From positions 1 to 64,000 of the forward strand of contig NZ_RBWU01000005.1 of the NCBI RefSeq assembly GCF_003634705.1: a stretch of DNA of 64,000 bases, given 5' to 3'. The notes beneath the pieces are model-generated. The model had not been told where the DNA came from. It made no database searches and saw nothing but the letters and a program-made list of their open reading frames with translations. Position numbers and translations under genes: made by a program. Below, one piece after another: positions 44,134 through 52,461 of the stretch. Positions within the stretch are counted from its first letter, which is position 1, and each line of letters opens with the position of its first letter. The DNA is from Actinomadura pelletieri DSM 43383. Its GTDB lineage: Bacteria > Actinomycetota > Actinomycetes > Streptosporangiales > Streptosporangiaceae.

Positions 44134-44359
44134 TCCCGCGTAGCTTCGACAACAAGTTCGAAGCCTTCCCTGCTGAACCGCATCAGGAATCCACTGATTT
44201 TCATGAAATTCCTGAAATCTCCGTGAACGTCACTGTCCGCAACGGGCGCCGTTACCTTCCGTGCCATTCGACATACCACTCGATCACCGACTTCTCAGGC
44301 GTTGAGCGGAGGCGCTAGAGTCCCTCGACCAGACGTGTGCACCCGGACAGGAGGGCCAT
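44134..44359. promoter_or_regulatory. egtA promoter region with palindromes
   Basis: GCTTCGA (44143-44149) and TCGAAGC (44158-44164) form a perfect dyad with an 8-base spacer just before the egtA start on the minus strand. Further out, an AT-richer stretch around 44195-44220 contains the palindrome TTTCATGAAA and repeated GAAATC/GATTTC elements. This region also carries the promoter of the divergent sigma-like gene. Operator function is inferred. Confidence 0.45.
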
Positions 44360-45685
44360 ATGCGCGCGGACACGGGCTCGCTCTACGACGCGCACGGCGA
44401 CCGCCTGTACGCCTATTGCTGGTCGCTCCTCGGAGACCGGCACGCGGCGGCGGCGGTCCGCGACACGTTCACCGCGGCCGTCCATCATCCGCCGCGCGGC
44501 GACCGGGTGCTCTGGCTGTACTCGCTCGCCCGGACGGTCTGCGCCGAGCGCGGCGCGTTCACCGGCGTCGGCGCCGCGGCCGGGACGGGCCGCGCCGCCT
44601 CGCTGTTCTCCGCCGCGGACCCGTTGCTGCACGCCGCCGGAGGCATGCGCGCCGACCACCGCGAGGTGCTGCTGCTGTGGGCGGGCGAGTGGCTCGAACC
44701 GCATGACATCGCCCTTGTCGTCGGCATCGCGCCGGACACGGTCGCGCAGCTCCTCCACGCCGCCAGGACGCGGTTGGAACGCGCCGTTCTCGATCTGCTG
44801 ATGCGGACGCCGGCCGGTTCCCGGCACGACCTGTTCCCCCTCATCACCGCGTTCGAGAAGGGCAGGCTGCCGCAGCTCCTCGCCCGGCGGGCGCCGTCGC
44901 GCGCGCCCGACGGGCTGCGCGACCGGGTCCTCGCCGCCTGCGCGGAGGAGGTCACCCGGCCGCTGGCGAGCGTCGTCACCCCGAGCCCGCTCGTCATCGG
45001 CGCGGCGAAGGCCCGTTCCGGGAGGGGCCGCTACCGCCGGCGCGGGGCGTCCGGCGGCGTCTCCAAGGGTCTCGGCGCGGCCGCGGGCGTCGCCGCGTCC
45101 GCCGCCGCGGTCTTCGGAATGCTGGCCACCTGGCCGTCCGCCAAGGGCGGTGGCGGCGCCGCCTCGCTCGTCCCGACGGCGAGCGGCGGTCAGACGAACT
45201 CGGTGTCGCTGAAGGCGGGCGGCCCCGAGTTCCCGCTGCCCGAGTTCACCGGATCGGAGCGGGTGGACGGCGGGGCGCGGGCGTCCTCGAACGGCGGCCC
45301 GGCCACCACCACACCCGGCGTCCCGCCGTGGCGCGACCGATCGGAGCCGGGTTCCCAGGCACCGGCGCCGGTCCCCGTCTCGGCCGGGCCGTCGACGGTC
45401 GGCACCTCGCCGGAGGGCACCTCGCCGGAGGGCGGGAAGACGACGAAACCGGCCAAGCCCACGAAACCGGTGACCACGCGGCCGAACACCCCGTCCACCC
45501 CGCCGGATGACGGGTCGCCGACCGCTCCCCCGGTCGACCCCGGTCCGACGACTCCTCCGGACGACGGCTCCAGCGGCCCGACCACGCCGCCCACGGACCC
45601 GCCCACGGACACCCCGAACGAGCCCAGCCCCAGCCCGACCACCAATCCGACGCCGACGCCGGATTCCGAGTCGGGCCAGGGCTGA
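44360..45685 (+). CDS. Sigma-70/ECF-like protein with transmembrane segment and Pro/Thr-rich tail
   Basis: A 441-residue protein of unusual architecture. The N-terminal ~150 residues look like ECF sigma regions: sigma-2-like GSLYDAHGDRLYAYCWSLLG and sigma-4-like HREVLLLWAGEWLEPHDIAL followed by VVGIAPDTVAQLLHAARTRL. Residues 150-230 form a linker with RAPDGLRDRVLAACAEEV. A single hydrophobic segment, LGAAAGVAASAAAVFGMLA, lies near 236-255. The last ~170 residues are Pro, Thr, Ser and Asp rich (PTKPVTTRPNTPSTPPDDG and similar), an extended extracytoplasmic stalk. AGGAGGG precedes ATG 44360. No anti-sigma gene is adjacent. It may be a membrane-tethered regulator fusing sigma-like and sensor parts; DNA or RNA polymerase binding is unproven. 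Confidence 0.8.
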   Translation: MRADTGSLYDAHGDRLYAYCWSLLGDRHAAAAVRDTFTAAVHHPPRGDRVLWLYSLARTVCAERGAFTGVGAAAGTGRAASLFSAADPLLHAAGGMRADHREVLLLWAGEWLEPHDIALVVGIAPDTVAQLLHAARTRLERAVLDLLMRTPAGSRHDLFPLITAFEKGRLPQLLARRAPSRAPDGLRDRVLAACAEEVTRPLASVVTPSPLVIGAAKARSGRGRYRRRGASGGVSKGLGAAAGVAASAAAVFGMLATWPSAKGGGGAASLVPTASGGQTNSVSLKAGGPEFPLPEFTGSERVDGGARASSNGGPATTTPGVPPWRDRSEPGSQAPAPVPVSAGPSTVGTSPEGTSPEGGKTTKPAKPTKPVTTRPNTPSTPPDDGSPTAPPVDPGPTTPPDDGSSGPTTPPTDPPTDTPNEPSPSPTTNPTPTPDSESGQG

Positions 45686-45707
45686 CACGCGTGTCCCGCC
45701 GGACCGC

Positions 45708-47330
45708 CTAGACCCCGGCCGGTCCGTCGACCGGGGTGCTGCCCCGGCGGACGAGCAGGGCCGCGAGGATCGCGACGGCCGCGACCACGCCGGCGACGGT
45801 GAGGGCGTTCTGGAAGCCGTCCATGAACGCCAGGTGGCTTCCGGTGGTGATGGCCTCGGCGGCCGGGGCGGGCGTGCCGGGCGGGACGGGCGCGACGCCC
45901 TGCGACACGATGCCCTCCTGCCCCGCGAGCCGCTCCGCCGCCGGGGCCGGGACGCCGGCGTCCGTCAGCCGTCCGAACAGCACGTCGCCGACCTTGGTGG
46001 ACAGCAGCACGCCCAGCACGGACGTGCCGAGGACGCCGCCGAGCTGCGAGGCGGTCTGCTGGAGCCCGCCCGCGACGCCGGCCAGATGCGCGGGGGCGTT
46101 GCCGACGATGGCCTCCGTCCCGGCGACGATGACCATGCCGAACGCCAGCCCGATCAGCACGAACCACGGCCAGAGCTGGACGTAGGGGGCGTCGACCCCG
46201 ATACGCGACAGCCCGAACATCGCGGTCGCGGTGAACGCCATGCCGAGCACCAGCGGCACCCGCGGCCCGAACCGGTTGGTCAGCGTGCCCGCGAGCGGTG
46301 AGGCGACGATGAACACGCCGGTCATCGGCAGCATCCGGACACCCGCGTCGACCGGGCTCATCCCGTGCACCTGCTGCAGGTAGAGGGTGATGAAGAAGAC
46401 CGTCCCGAACATGCCGAAGAAGCCGAGGACGATGAGCCCGGTCGCCGCCGACAGCGACACCGACCGGAACAGTCCGAGCGGCAGCAACGGACGCTCGACC
46501 CGCGACTCGTTCCAGACGAACGCGGCGAACAGCACGGCCGACACGGCGAACGACACGAGCGGGACCGTGTCCCCGAAGCCGTTCTCGCCCGCCTTGATCA
46601 GACCCCAGACGAGACCGAACAGCGCGCCGGTGAGCAGGGCGACGCCGGGCAGGTCGAACGAGCCCACGGCGTCCTCGTCCTTCGACTCGCGGATCACCCA
46701 CAGGCCGACCAGGAGCGCGATCACGCCGAGCGGGGCGTTCAGGAAGAACACCGATTCCCAGTTGACGTTCTCGACCAGCAGCCCGGCGACGATCGGGCCG
46801 CCCGCGATGGAGATGCCGACCGTGGAGCCCCAGATGCCGATGGCGGCGTTGAGCTTGTCGGCCGGGAAGGTGTTGCGCAGGATGGCGAGGCTGGCCGGTT
46901 GCAGGAGCGCCCCCGCGAAGCCCTGCACGACCCGCCAGAAGATGACCATCCCGAGGCCGCCGGACAGACCGATCAGCACCGAGGAGACGGCGAAGCCGAG
47001 GACGCCCGCCAGGAACGTCCGGCGGCGTCCGAACCGGTCGGCGATCTTCCCCGCCGGGATCAGCGCGACGGCGAGCGCCAGCAGGTAGGCGTTGGTGACC
47101 CACTGGAGGCCGGACAGGCTCGCCCCGAGGTCCTTGGCGATCGCCGGGTTGGCGATGGCGACGACCGTCGCGTCGAGCCCGACCATCATCACGCCGAGCG
47201 CGACCGCGACGAGCGTGAGCCAGGGATGGCCGTGACCGGCTCTACCTGGACGGCCGCGCGCCCGGTCGCGCGGGGGCGTGTGGACGGCGCCCGGTTCGAT
47301 CGTCGTCTCGGCGCCTGGGAACTGACTCAT
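45708..47330 (-). CDS. DHA2-family (EmrB/QacA) MFS drug exporter
   Basis: A 540-residue MFS transporter with 14 predicted helices. Motifs: LDATVVAIANPAIAKDLGAS of TM1, GKIADRFGRRRTFLAG as motif A in loop 2-3, QGFAGALLQPASLAILRNTF, and SIAGGPIVAGLLVENVNWES as motif C, followed by VFFLNAPLGVIALL. It exports hydrophobic or cationic drugs by proton antiport. ATG 47330 has a 35-residue hydrophilic N-terminal leader before TM1. It is divergent from a TetR gene, the usual arrangement for a TetR-controlled efflux pump. Confidence 0.92.
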   Translation of the reverse strand: MSQFPGAETTIEPGAVHTPPRDRARGRPGRAGHGHPWLTLVAVALGVMMVGLDATVVAIANPAIAKDLGASLSGLQWVTNAYLLALAVALIPAGKIADRFGRRRTFLAGVLGFAVSSVLIGLSGGLGMVIFWRVVQGFAGALLQPASLAILRNTFPADKLNAAIGIWGSTVGISIAGGPIVAGLLVENVNWESVFFLNAPLGVIALLVGLWVIRESKDEDAVGSFDLPGVALLTGALFGLVWGLIKAGENGFGDTVPLVSFAVSAVLFAAFVWNESRVERPLLPLGLFRSVSLSAATGLIVLGFFGMFGTVFFITLYLQQVHGMSPVDAGVRMLPMTGVFIVASPLAGTLTNRFGPRVPLVLGMAFTATAMFGLSRIGVDAPYVQLWPWFVLIGLAFGMVIVAGTEAIVGNAPAHLAGVAGGLQQTASQLGGVLGTSVLGVLLSTKVGDVLFGRLTDAGVPAPAAERLAGQEGIVSQGVAPVPPGTPAPAAEAITTGSHLAFMDGFQNALTVAGVVAAVAILAALLVRRGSTPVDGPAGV

Positions 47331-47361
47331 GTGTGACCTCCGTCTGGGCAGGGGTACAAAC

Positions 47362-47376
47362 TGTCATAGCCTGACA
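47362..47376. promoter_or_regulatory. Candidate TetR operator upstream of the MFS exporter
   Basis: A perfect inverted repeat TGTCA-N5-TGACA occupies 47362-47376, between the divergent MFS and TetR genes and about 30 bases from the MFS start. A further GTCA half-site lies at 47383-47386. Probably the binding site of the adjacent TetR protein. Confidence 0.55.
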
Positions 47377-47480
47377 CTTGTCGTCAAACGCCTTCAGTCA
47401 CGCCAAGACATGATTCAGATCACGACACCAGTCACCCTCTGACGCTTGGCTCGAGATCGTCCGCTGGCTACACTTCGCAC

Positions 47481-48158
47481 ATGACCGCGACCGTCCACGA
47501 ACCCGGCGCGACCGGCCCCGGGTCCCAGCCCCCGGGCAGGCGCGAACGCAAGAAGCAGCGCACCCGGGAGGCGCTGGTCGACGCCGCTTTCGCGCTCTTC
47601 GCCGAGAAGGGCTTCGACGCCACCACCGTCGAGGAGATCGCCGACGCCGTGGACGTCTCGTCGCGCACGTTCTTCCGCTACTTCGCCTCGAAGGAGGACG
47701 TCGCGCTTACGTTCCAGGAGGAGCAGACCCGCGCGGTCATCGACGCGCTGACCGCGCGTCCCGCCGACGAGCCGATCATGACGGCGCTGCGCCGGACGAT
47801 CGTGGGCATCGCCCGCGCCTGCGAGAACGGCGAACTCGGCTTCGACCCGCAACGGTTCGAATGCCTGCACGTGATGATGCGCGACAGCGCGTCCCTGATG
47901 GCGGGCAGCCTGGAACGCGCGCAGAAGAAGCAGGCTCGCATCACCGAGGTCATCGGCGAACGACTCGGCCTCGACCCCGCCACGGACCTGCGACCGCATG
48001 TCGTCGCCTCCGCCACGATGTGCGGCTTCCAGGCCGCCGCCGAGGCCGTGCGGCAGCACCCGGACAATTTCGGCTCGATCTCCGAGGCGGTCGACCAGGC
48101 CTTCGCCATTCTTGAGCAGGGCCTCAACGAGCGGCCCCGCGAACACCAGGAAGGCTAG
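47481..48158 (+). CDS. TetR-family regulator of the MFS exporter
   Basis: A 225-residue TetR protein. After a ~30-residue Pro/Arg leader the HTH reads KKQRTREALVDAAFALFAEK, GFDATTVEEIADAVDVSSRT and FFRYFASKEDV. The C-terminal all-helical domain (FECLHVMMRDSASLMAGSLE, HVVASATMCGFQAAAEAVRQ) would bind the inducing compound. ATG 47481 fits. Divergence from the exporter and the TGTCA dyad between them indicate local repression. Confidence 0.9.
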   Translation: MTATVHEPGATGPGSQPPGRRERKKQRTREALVDAAFALFAEKGFDATTVEEIADAVDVSSRTFFRYFASKEDVALTFQEEQTRAVIDALTARPADEPIMTALRRTIVGIARACENGELGFDPQRFECLHVMMRDSASLMAGSLERAQKKQARITEVIGERLGLDPATDLRPHVVASATMCGFQAAAEAVRQHPDNFGSISEAVDQAFAILEQGLNERPREHQEG

Positions 48159-48250
48159 GACGGCTCCTCGCCGGAGGGGCGGCGTCCGACGGCGCAGGGC
48201 CTTCTACCCGAACTGAATCAACACCGAAAAACCATTCAAGGCCGACCGAT

Positions 48251-48262
48251 TGTCCATGGACA
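48251..48262. promoter_or_regulatory. 12-base perfect palindrome upstream of the S1 protease gene
   Basis: TGTCCATGGACA is a perfect palindrome 72 bases before the protease start, followed at once by a short C/G-rich segment. It could be an operator for the secreted protease. No dedicated regulator adjoins except the TetR gene upstream, so the assignment is open. Confidence 0.35.
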
Positions 48263-48334
48263 CCGGGCGGTTCTACATTCCGGGCATCGGGGTGACCACG
48301 TCCCTCTTGTCTCCCCACCCCCAGGAGAGCCCGA

Positions 48335-49774
48335 ATGGCACGCAAACAGCATGTGCTGGGCATCGCCGTCGCATCGAGCCTCGTCGTGGCGCCGGTGATC
48401 CCGGCGCACGCGGGGTCGTCCACCGCGGAAGTCCCGCGGCGGACGGCGCCCACGACCCCCGCGCCGCAGCCGGTGGACCGTGCCGCCGGCGTTCAGAAGC
48501 AACTGAAACTGTCGCTCGGTTCCAAGTTCGGCGGCGCGTGGGTCGAACACGGCTCCAAGGTCGTGGTCGCCACCACCGACGCCGCGTCCACCGCCAAGAT
48601 CAAGGCGGCGGGCGCCACACCGAAGCTGGTGAAGTTCGACGCCCGGACGCTCGACTCGGCGCACGCCACGCTGAACCGGCACGCGAGGTCGGCGCCCGGC
48701 TCGGTGGCGTCGTGGTACGTCGACGCCGAGACGAACCGCGTCGTCGTCCAGGCGTCCTCCACCTCGGCGGCGCGGCGGTTCGTCAAGGCGAGCGGCGTCG
48801 ACTCCGCGAAGGTCCAGATCGTCCGTTCGACCGACCGCCCCCGGCCGGTCCACGACATCGTCGGCGGCGAACGGTACTGGACGACCCAGTACGGCTGCTC
48901 CGTCGCCTTCTCCGTCGACGGCGGGTTCCTCACCGCCGGGCACTGCGGGAAGCAGGGCGAGCGGACCGAGGGCGCCAACCGGGTCGCGCAGGGCACGTTC
49001 GGCGGCTCCTCGTTCCCGGGCGACGACTACGCCTGGGTGGACACCAACGACCAGTGGACGCCCACGCCGAAGGTCAACAAGCACAATGGCACGTACCAGA
49101 CGATCAGGGGCGCGGTGGAGGCGCCGGTGGGCACCCGCGTGTGCCGGTCGGGCGGCACGACCAGCACGCAGATCTGGTGCGGTCCCATCAAGCAGCGCAA
49201 CGTGACCGTCAACTACCAGGAGGGCGCGGTCTCCGGCCTCATCTCGGCCGGCATCTGCGCCGACCCCGGCGACTCAGGTGGCGCGCTGTTCACCGAGGAG
49301 GGCCAGGCTCAGGGCATCACGTCCGGCACCTCGGGCACCTGCGACAACGGCCAGGACAGCCGTGACGTGACGTACTTCCAGCCGGTCTCCGAGGTCCTGC
49401 AGATCCTCGCCCGGAACGGCCGCGAACTGGTGACCGAGGGCGGCGGCCCCGGTCCCGGTCCCGGCGCGTGCGGTGAGTACGACTCCAGGCTGACCGGTTC
49501 GCTGGCGTCCGGCGGCAGCGCCTACCAGCCGAGCGACGGCTACACCACGACGTCCTCCGGCACCCACACCGCGTGCCTCGACGGCCCCGACGGTGTCGAC
49601 TTCGACCTCTACCTGCAGAAGCTGAACGGCGGCACCTGGCAGACCGTCGCCTACTCGCTCAGCCCGACCCCGGACGAGGTCATCAACTACAACGGGACCG
49701 CGGGCACGTACCGGTACCGCGTCCACGCCTACGGCGGCAACGGCGACTACCACTTCGGATTCAGCCGACCGTGA
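48335..49774 (+). CDS. Secreted streptogrisin-like S1 serine protease
   Basis: A 479-residue pre-pro-protease. A 26-residue signal peptide (VLGIAVASSLVVAPVIPAHA) precedes a propeptide of about 140 residues containing GGAWVEHGSKVVVATTDA and related sequence typical of S1E foldases. The chymotrypsin-fold domain starts near IVGGERYWT. The triad is His203 in LTAGHCG, Asp231 in GDDYAWVD and Ser314 in DPGDSGGALF. Six Cys residues could form disulfides. After a Gly/Pro linker a C-terminal domain of about 90 residues (DSRLTGSLASGGSAYQPSDG, DFDLYLQKLNGGTW) resembles the PPC-type pre-peptidase C-terminal domain. ATG 48335 has GGAGAGC upstream. A strong terminator follows. Confidence 0.93.
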   Translation: MARKQHVLGIAVASSLVVAPVIPAHAGSSTAEVPRRTAPTTPAPQPVDRAAGVQKQLKLSLGSKFGGAWVEHGSKVVVATTDAASTAKIKAAGATPKLVKFDARTLDSAHATLNRHARSAPGSVASWYVDAETNRVVVQASSTSAARRFVKASGVDSAKVQIVRSTDRPRPVHDIVGGERYWTTQYGCSVAFSVDGGFLTAGHCGKQGERTEGANRVAQGTFGGSSFPGDDYAWVDTNDQWTPTPKVNKHNGTYQTIRGAVEAPVGTRVCRSGGTTSTQIWCGPIKQRNVTVNYQEGAVSGLISAGICADPGDSGGALFTEEGQAQGITSGTSGTCDNGQDSRDVTYFQPVSEVLQILARNGRELVTEGGGPGPGPGACGEYDSRLTGSLASGGSAYQPSDGYTTTSSGTHTACLDGPDGVDFDLYLQKLNGGTWQTVAYSLSPTPDEVINYNGTAGTYRYRVHAYGGNGDYHFGFSRP

Positions 49775-49785
49775 CGTACGCGAAC

Positions 49786-49829
49786 TTCCCCGGCCGTCCC
49801 TCCCCAATCTGGACGGCCGGGGAACTTTT
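49786..49829 (+). terminator. Intrinsic terminator of the protease gene
   Basis: A perfect 14-base stem, TTCCCCGGCCGTCC (49786-49799) with GGACGGCCGGGGAA (49811-49824), loop of 11 bases, followed by CTTTT. It sits 12 bases after the protease stop and is a textbook rho-independent terminator, rare in clarity for this window. Confidence 0.9.
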
Positions 49830-49907
49830 CATGTGCCGCGGCTCCCGGCCCCATTAATCTGGACCCCCGACAGACGAGCCAGGACGAGTCAGGACGAGGG
49901 TGTGCCA

Positions 49908-50141
49908 GTGACCGAGCAGGAACCGATCCTCAGCGACGGGGTCATCATCGAGTTCATCGATGGCAAGGACGTTCCCGTCCAGCACAAGGACTTCGGTGAA
50001 CGGGCCGTCGTCATGCGCGACGCGAAGAACCCGGAGGGCCCGATCCTCTACTTCACCGAGGCCGAGTGGGACGCCTTCATCGCGGGCGTCAAGGACGGCG
50101 AGTTCGACGACCTTCTGGAAGACCCCACCGAGGCTCCCTGA
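49908..50141 (+). CDS. DUF397 family small protein
   Basis: A 77-residue protein with the DUF397 ending VMRDAKNPEGPILYFTEAEW followed by DAFIAGVKDGEFDDL. The more common first half (WRKSSYSGxxGxCVEVA) is divergent here: DGVIIEFIDGKDVPVQHKDF. DUF397 genes are typically partners of XRE/DUF5753 regulators in actinomycetes; no such regulator adjoins. GTG 49908 has GAGGG seven bases upstream. The 3' end overlaps that of the converging allantoicase gene by 53 bases. A decayed DUF397 relative lies at 26.9-27.0 kb. Confidence 0.8.
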   Translation: MTEQEPILSDGVIIEFIDGKDVPVQHKDFGERAVVMRDAKNPEGPILYFTEAEWDAFIAGVKDGEFDDLLEDPTEAP

Positions 50142-51159
50142 CGGACGTTCGGCCGTGGGCGGGCCAGCGGGCGGCGAGGTCCTGTTCGGCCTCGGCGCCC
50201 AGCTCGCCCCACAGCCGGAGCCGGGCGAGCCCGCCGTCCGGGTGGATGTCGACACGGACGGCGGTGACCTCGGGCGACCGGAGCCGGAAGCGGTGCCGGG
50301 TGTCGGGCTGGAGACGGGTCCGGGGAATGAGGACCAGCGGCGACGCCCGCTCGTCCGGCGGTGGCCGGTCGTCGAAGCCGACGAGTTCGAACTCGGCGGG
50401 CGCGTTGAACTTCAGGTTCGTCGTGTCGATCTCCGCGAGCCTGATGCTCCCCCGGCCCGCGAGGGCGATCAGCGCCCAGTCGTTGCCCCCGCCGCGGCGG
50501 CGGGCGGTCTCCCACCCCTCCGCCTGGGTGCGGGCCGTGCCGGGGAACAGCATGTTCTCCGCCGACGAGTAGAACCCGTCGGAGCAGTCGCGGACGCGGG
50601 CGCCGTTCTCCAGGGCCGCCAGGTCGACGGTGAGGCCGGTCAGGAACTCCGGGTTCGGAGTGACGTGGCCGTGGACGCGGAGCCGCGCTACGCCGCCGTC
50701 CGGGAACACGTTGAGCCGCACATGCGTGAACACGCGGTCCGGCTCGGTCGTGGTGAAGGCGTGTTCGGCGTCGCCCTTGAGCGCGCTCCTCGGGACGATC
50801 ACGACCCAGTCGGCGTCCGCCAGTTCGGCGGGTGAGGGGTGGCCGTCGACGAAGCACGCCTCGACGGACGCGTGCGGCGGGAAGTTCCCCGTGAACCAGG
50901 CGGTGTCGAGGACGACACCGGCGATCCTGCCCGGCAGGCCGAGGCGGACCAGCGCCCAGTCGTGCCCGGAGTCACGGCGCCGCGCGGTCTCCCAGCCGTC
51001 GTAGAGCTGGCCCTTCGGCCCGAAGGTCCCCGGCCGGAACTCCGGCCTCCACGGGTTGAGCAGATTCTCCTTCGCCGCGAACGACTCGTCGCTCGCGGCG
51101 ATGACCGATCCGCCGAGCGTCCGGACGGCCAGGTCCGGCAGCGAGGTGAAACCGGTCAT
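50089..51159 (-). CDS. alc: Allantoicase
   Basis: A 356-residue allantoicase hydrolysing allantoate to ureidoglycolate and urea. Two homologous jelly-roll repeats are visible. The first has NLLNPWRPEFRPGTFGPKGQ, YDGWETARRRDSGHDWALVR and GVVLDTAWFTGNFPPHASVE. The second has NMLFPGTARTQAEGWETARR, NDWALIALAGRGSIRLAEID and HFxP-like VDIHPDGGLARLRLWGEL. The last ~20 residues after LAARW are unusual and overlap the DUF397 gene. ATG 51159 overlaps the allantoinase stop (ATGA). It is the distal gene of the purine operon. Confidence 0.93.
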   Translation of the reverse strand: MTGFTSLPDLAVRTLGGSVIAASDESFAAKENLLNPWRPEFRPGTFGPKGQLYDGWETARRRDSGHDWALVRLGLPGRIAGVVLDTAWFTGNFPPHASVEACFVDGHPSPAELADADWVVIVPRSALKGDAEHAFTTTEPDRVFTHVRLNVFPDGGVARLRVHGHVTPNPEFLTGLTVDLAALENGARVRDCSDGFYSSAENMLFPGTARTQAEGWETARRRGGGNDWALIALAGRGSIRLAEIDTTNLKFNAPAEFELVGFDDRPPPDERASPLVLIPRTRLQPDTRHRFRLRSPEVTAVRVDIHPDGGLARLRLWGELGAEAEQDLAARWPAHGRTSVREPRWGLPEGRRTRRP

Positions 51160-52460
51160 CGTGACTCCGTTCGGTCGAGCAGGCGTCCGGTCGGCGTCTC
51201 CGAGACCGGCCTGCCGCGCAGCCACGTCGTCCGCACCACTCCCGCCAGCGTGCGGCCCTCGTACGGGGTGACGGGATGGCGGTGGTGCAGGGCGGCCGGG
51301 TCCACGGTGAAGGTCTCGTCGGCGGCGAAGGCGACGAGGTCGGCGTCGTTCCCGACGGCGATGCCGCCCTTGCCCGGGACGGCGGCGAGCGCGGCGGGCG
51401 CCTCGGACATCCAGCTCAGCACGGCGCGCAGGTCGTGTCCGCGGGCGCGGGCGGCCGTCCAGACGGCGGGCAGCCCGAGTTGCAGGGACGAGATCCCGCC
51501 CCACGCGGTGGCGAAGTCGCCGCGCTTCAGTTCGGGCGCGCACGGCGAATGGTCGGTGACGACACAGGTGATCACGCCGGCGGCGAGACCCTGCCAGAGC
51601 AGCTCGCGGTTCGCCGGGTCACGGATGGGCGGGCAGCACTTGTGCGCCGGGCCGCGCGCGTCGTCGGCGCACAGCACGAGATAGTGCGGGCAGGTCTCGG
51701 CGGTCACGGGCAGGCCGTCCGCCCGCGCCCTGGCGAGGACGTCCACGCAGTCGGCGGCGGACACGTGCAGGATGTGGGCGCGCACGCCCGTCTCCTCCAC
51801 CAGCCGGACCACCTGTTCGACGGCGAGGCGTTCGGCGGACGCGGGACGTGAGGCCAGGAACTCCGGATATCCGCCGCCGGTCGGCGACGACAGCGACGCG
51901 GGGTCCTCCGCGTGGACGACGGTGAGGCCGCCGAACGAGGCGATCTCCCGGAACGCCGCCCGCATCTCGTCACCGGACAGGGGCGGGAACTCGGGAACGC
52001 CCGAGTCGGACATGAAGCATTTGAAGCCGAAGACGCCGAGGTCGTGCAGCGGGCGCAGGCTGGGGACGTTGCCGGGGACGGCGCCGCCCCAGAACCCGAC
52101 GTCCACCGCGCACACGCCCTCGGCCGCCTGGCGTTTCATCGCCAGCGCCTCCGGGGCGACGGTCGGCGGGACGGAGTTCAACGGCATGTCGACGATGGTG
52201 GTGACCCCGCCGGACGCGGCGGCGCGGGTCGCGGTCGCGAAGCCCTCCCATTCGGTGCGGCCCGGCTCGTTGACATGCACATGCGTGTCGACCAGGCCGG
52301 GCAGCAGCGCGATGTCGCCGAGGTCGACGGAGGCGCTCGCCGGAAGGTCGGCGGTGTGCGGGTGGACGCCGCTGATCCGCCCGTCGCGGACGGAGACGGC
52401 GGCGGGACGCTCGCCGTCCGGCAGCACCGCCCGTCGCGACCTGATCACGAGGTCGTCCAT
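51156..52460 (-). CDS. allB: Allantoinase
   Basis: A 434-residue cyclic amidohydrolase opening allantoin to allantoate. Metal-site and family motifs: GLVDTHVHVNEPGRTEWEGF near residues 54-73, TTIVDMPLNSVPPT, FGFKCFMSDSGVPEFPP with the carbamylated-Lys position, ILHVSAADCVDVLARARADG, TAETCPHYLVL and VTDHSPCAPELKRGDFATAW then GGISSLQLG. ATG 52460 lies one base after the xdhA stop; the longer frame upstream is not homologous. Length is normal. Confidence 0.95.
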   Translation of the reverse strand: MDDLVIRSRRAVLPDGERPAAVSVRDGRISGVHPHTADLPASASVDLGDIALLPGLVDTHVHVNEPGRTEWEGFATATRAAASGGVTTIVDMPLNSVPPTVAPEALAMKRQAAEGVCAVDVGFWGGAVPGNVPSLRPLHDLGVFGFKCFMSDSGVPEFPPLSGDEMRAAFREIASFGGLTVVHAEDPASLSSPTGGGYPEFLASRPASAERLAVEQVVRLVEETGVRAHILHVSAADCVDVLARARADGLPVTAETCPHYLVLCADDARGPAHKCCPPIRDPANRELLWQGLAAGVITCVVTDHSPCAPELKRGDFATAWGGISSLQLGLPAVWTAARARGHDLRAVLSWMSEAPAALAAVPGKGGIAVGNDADLVAFAADETFTVDPAALHHRHPVTPYEGRTLAGVVRTTWLRGRPVSETPTGRLLDRTESR

Positions 52461-52461
52461 G

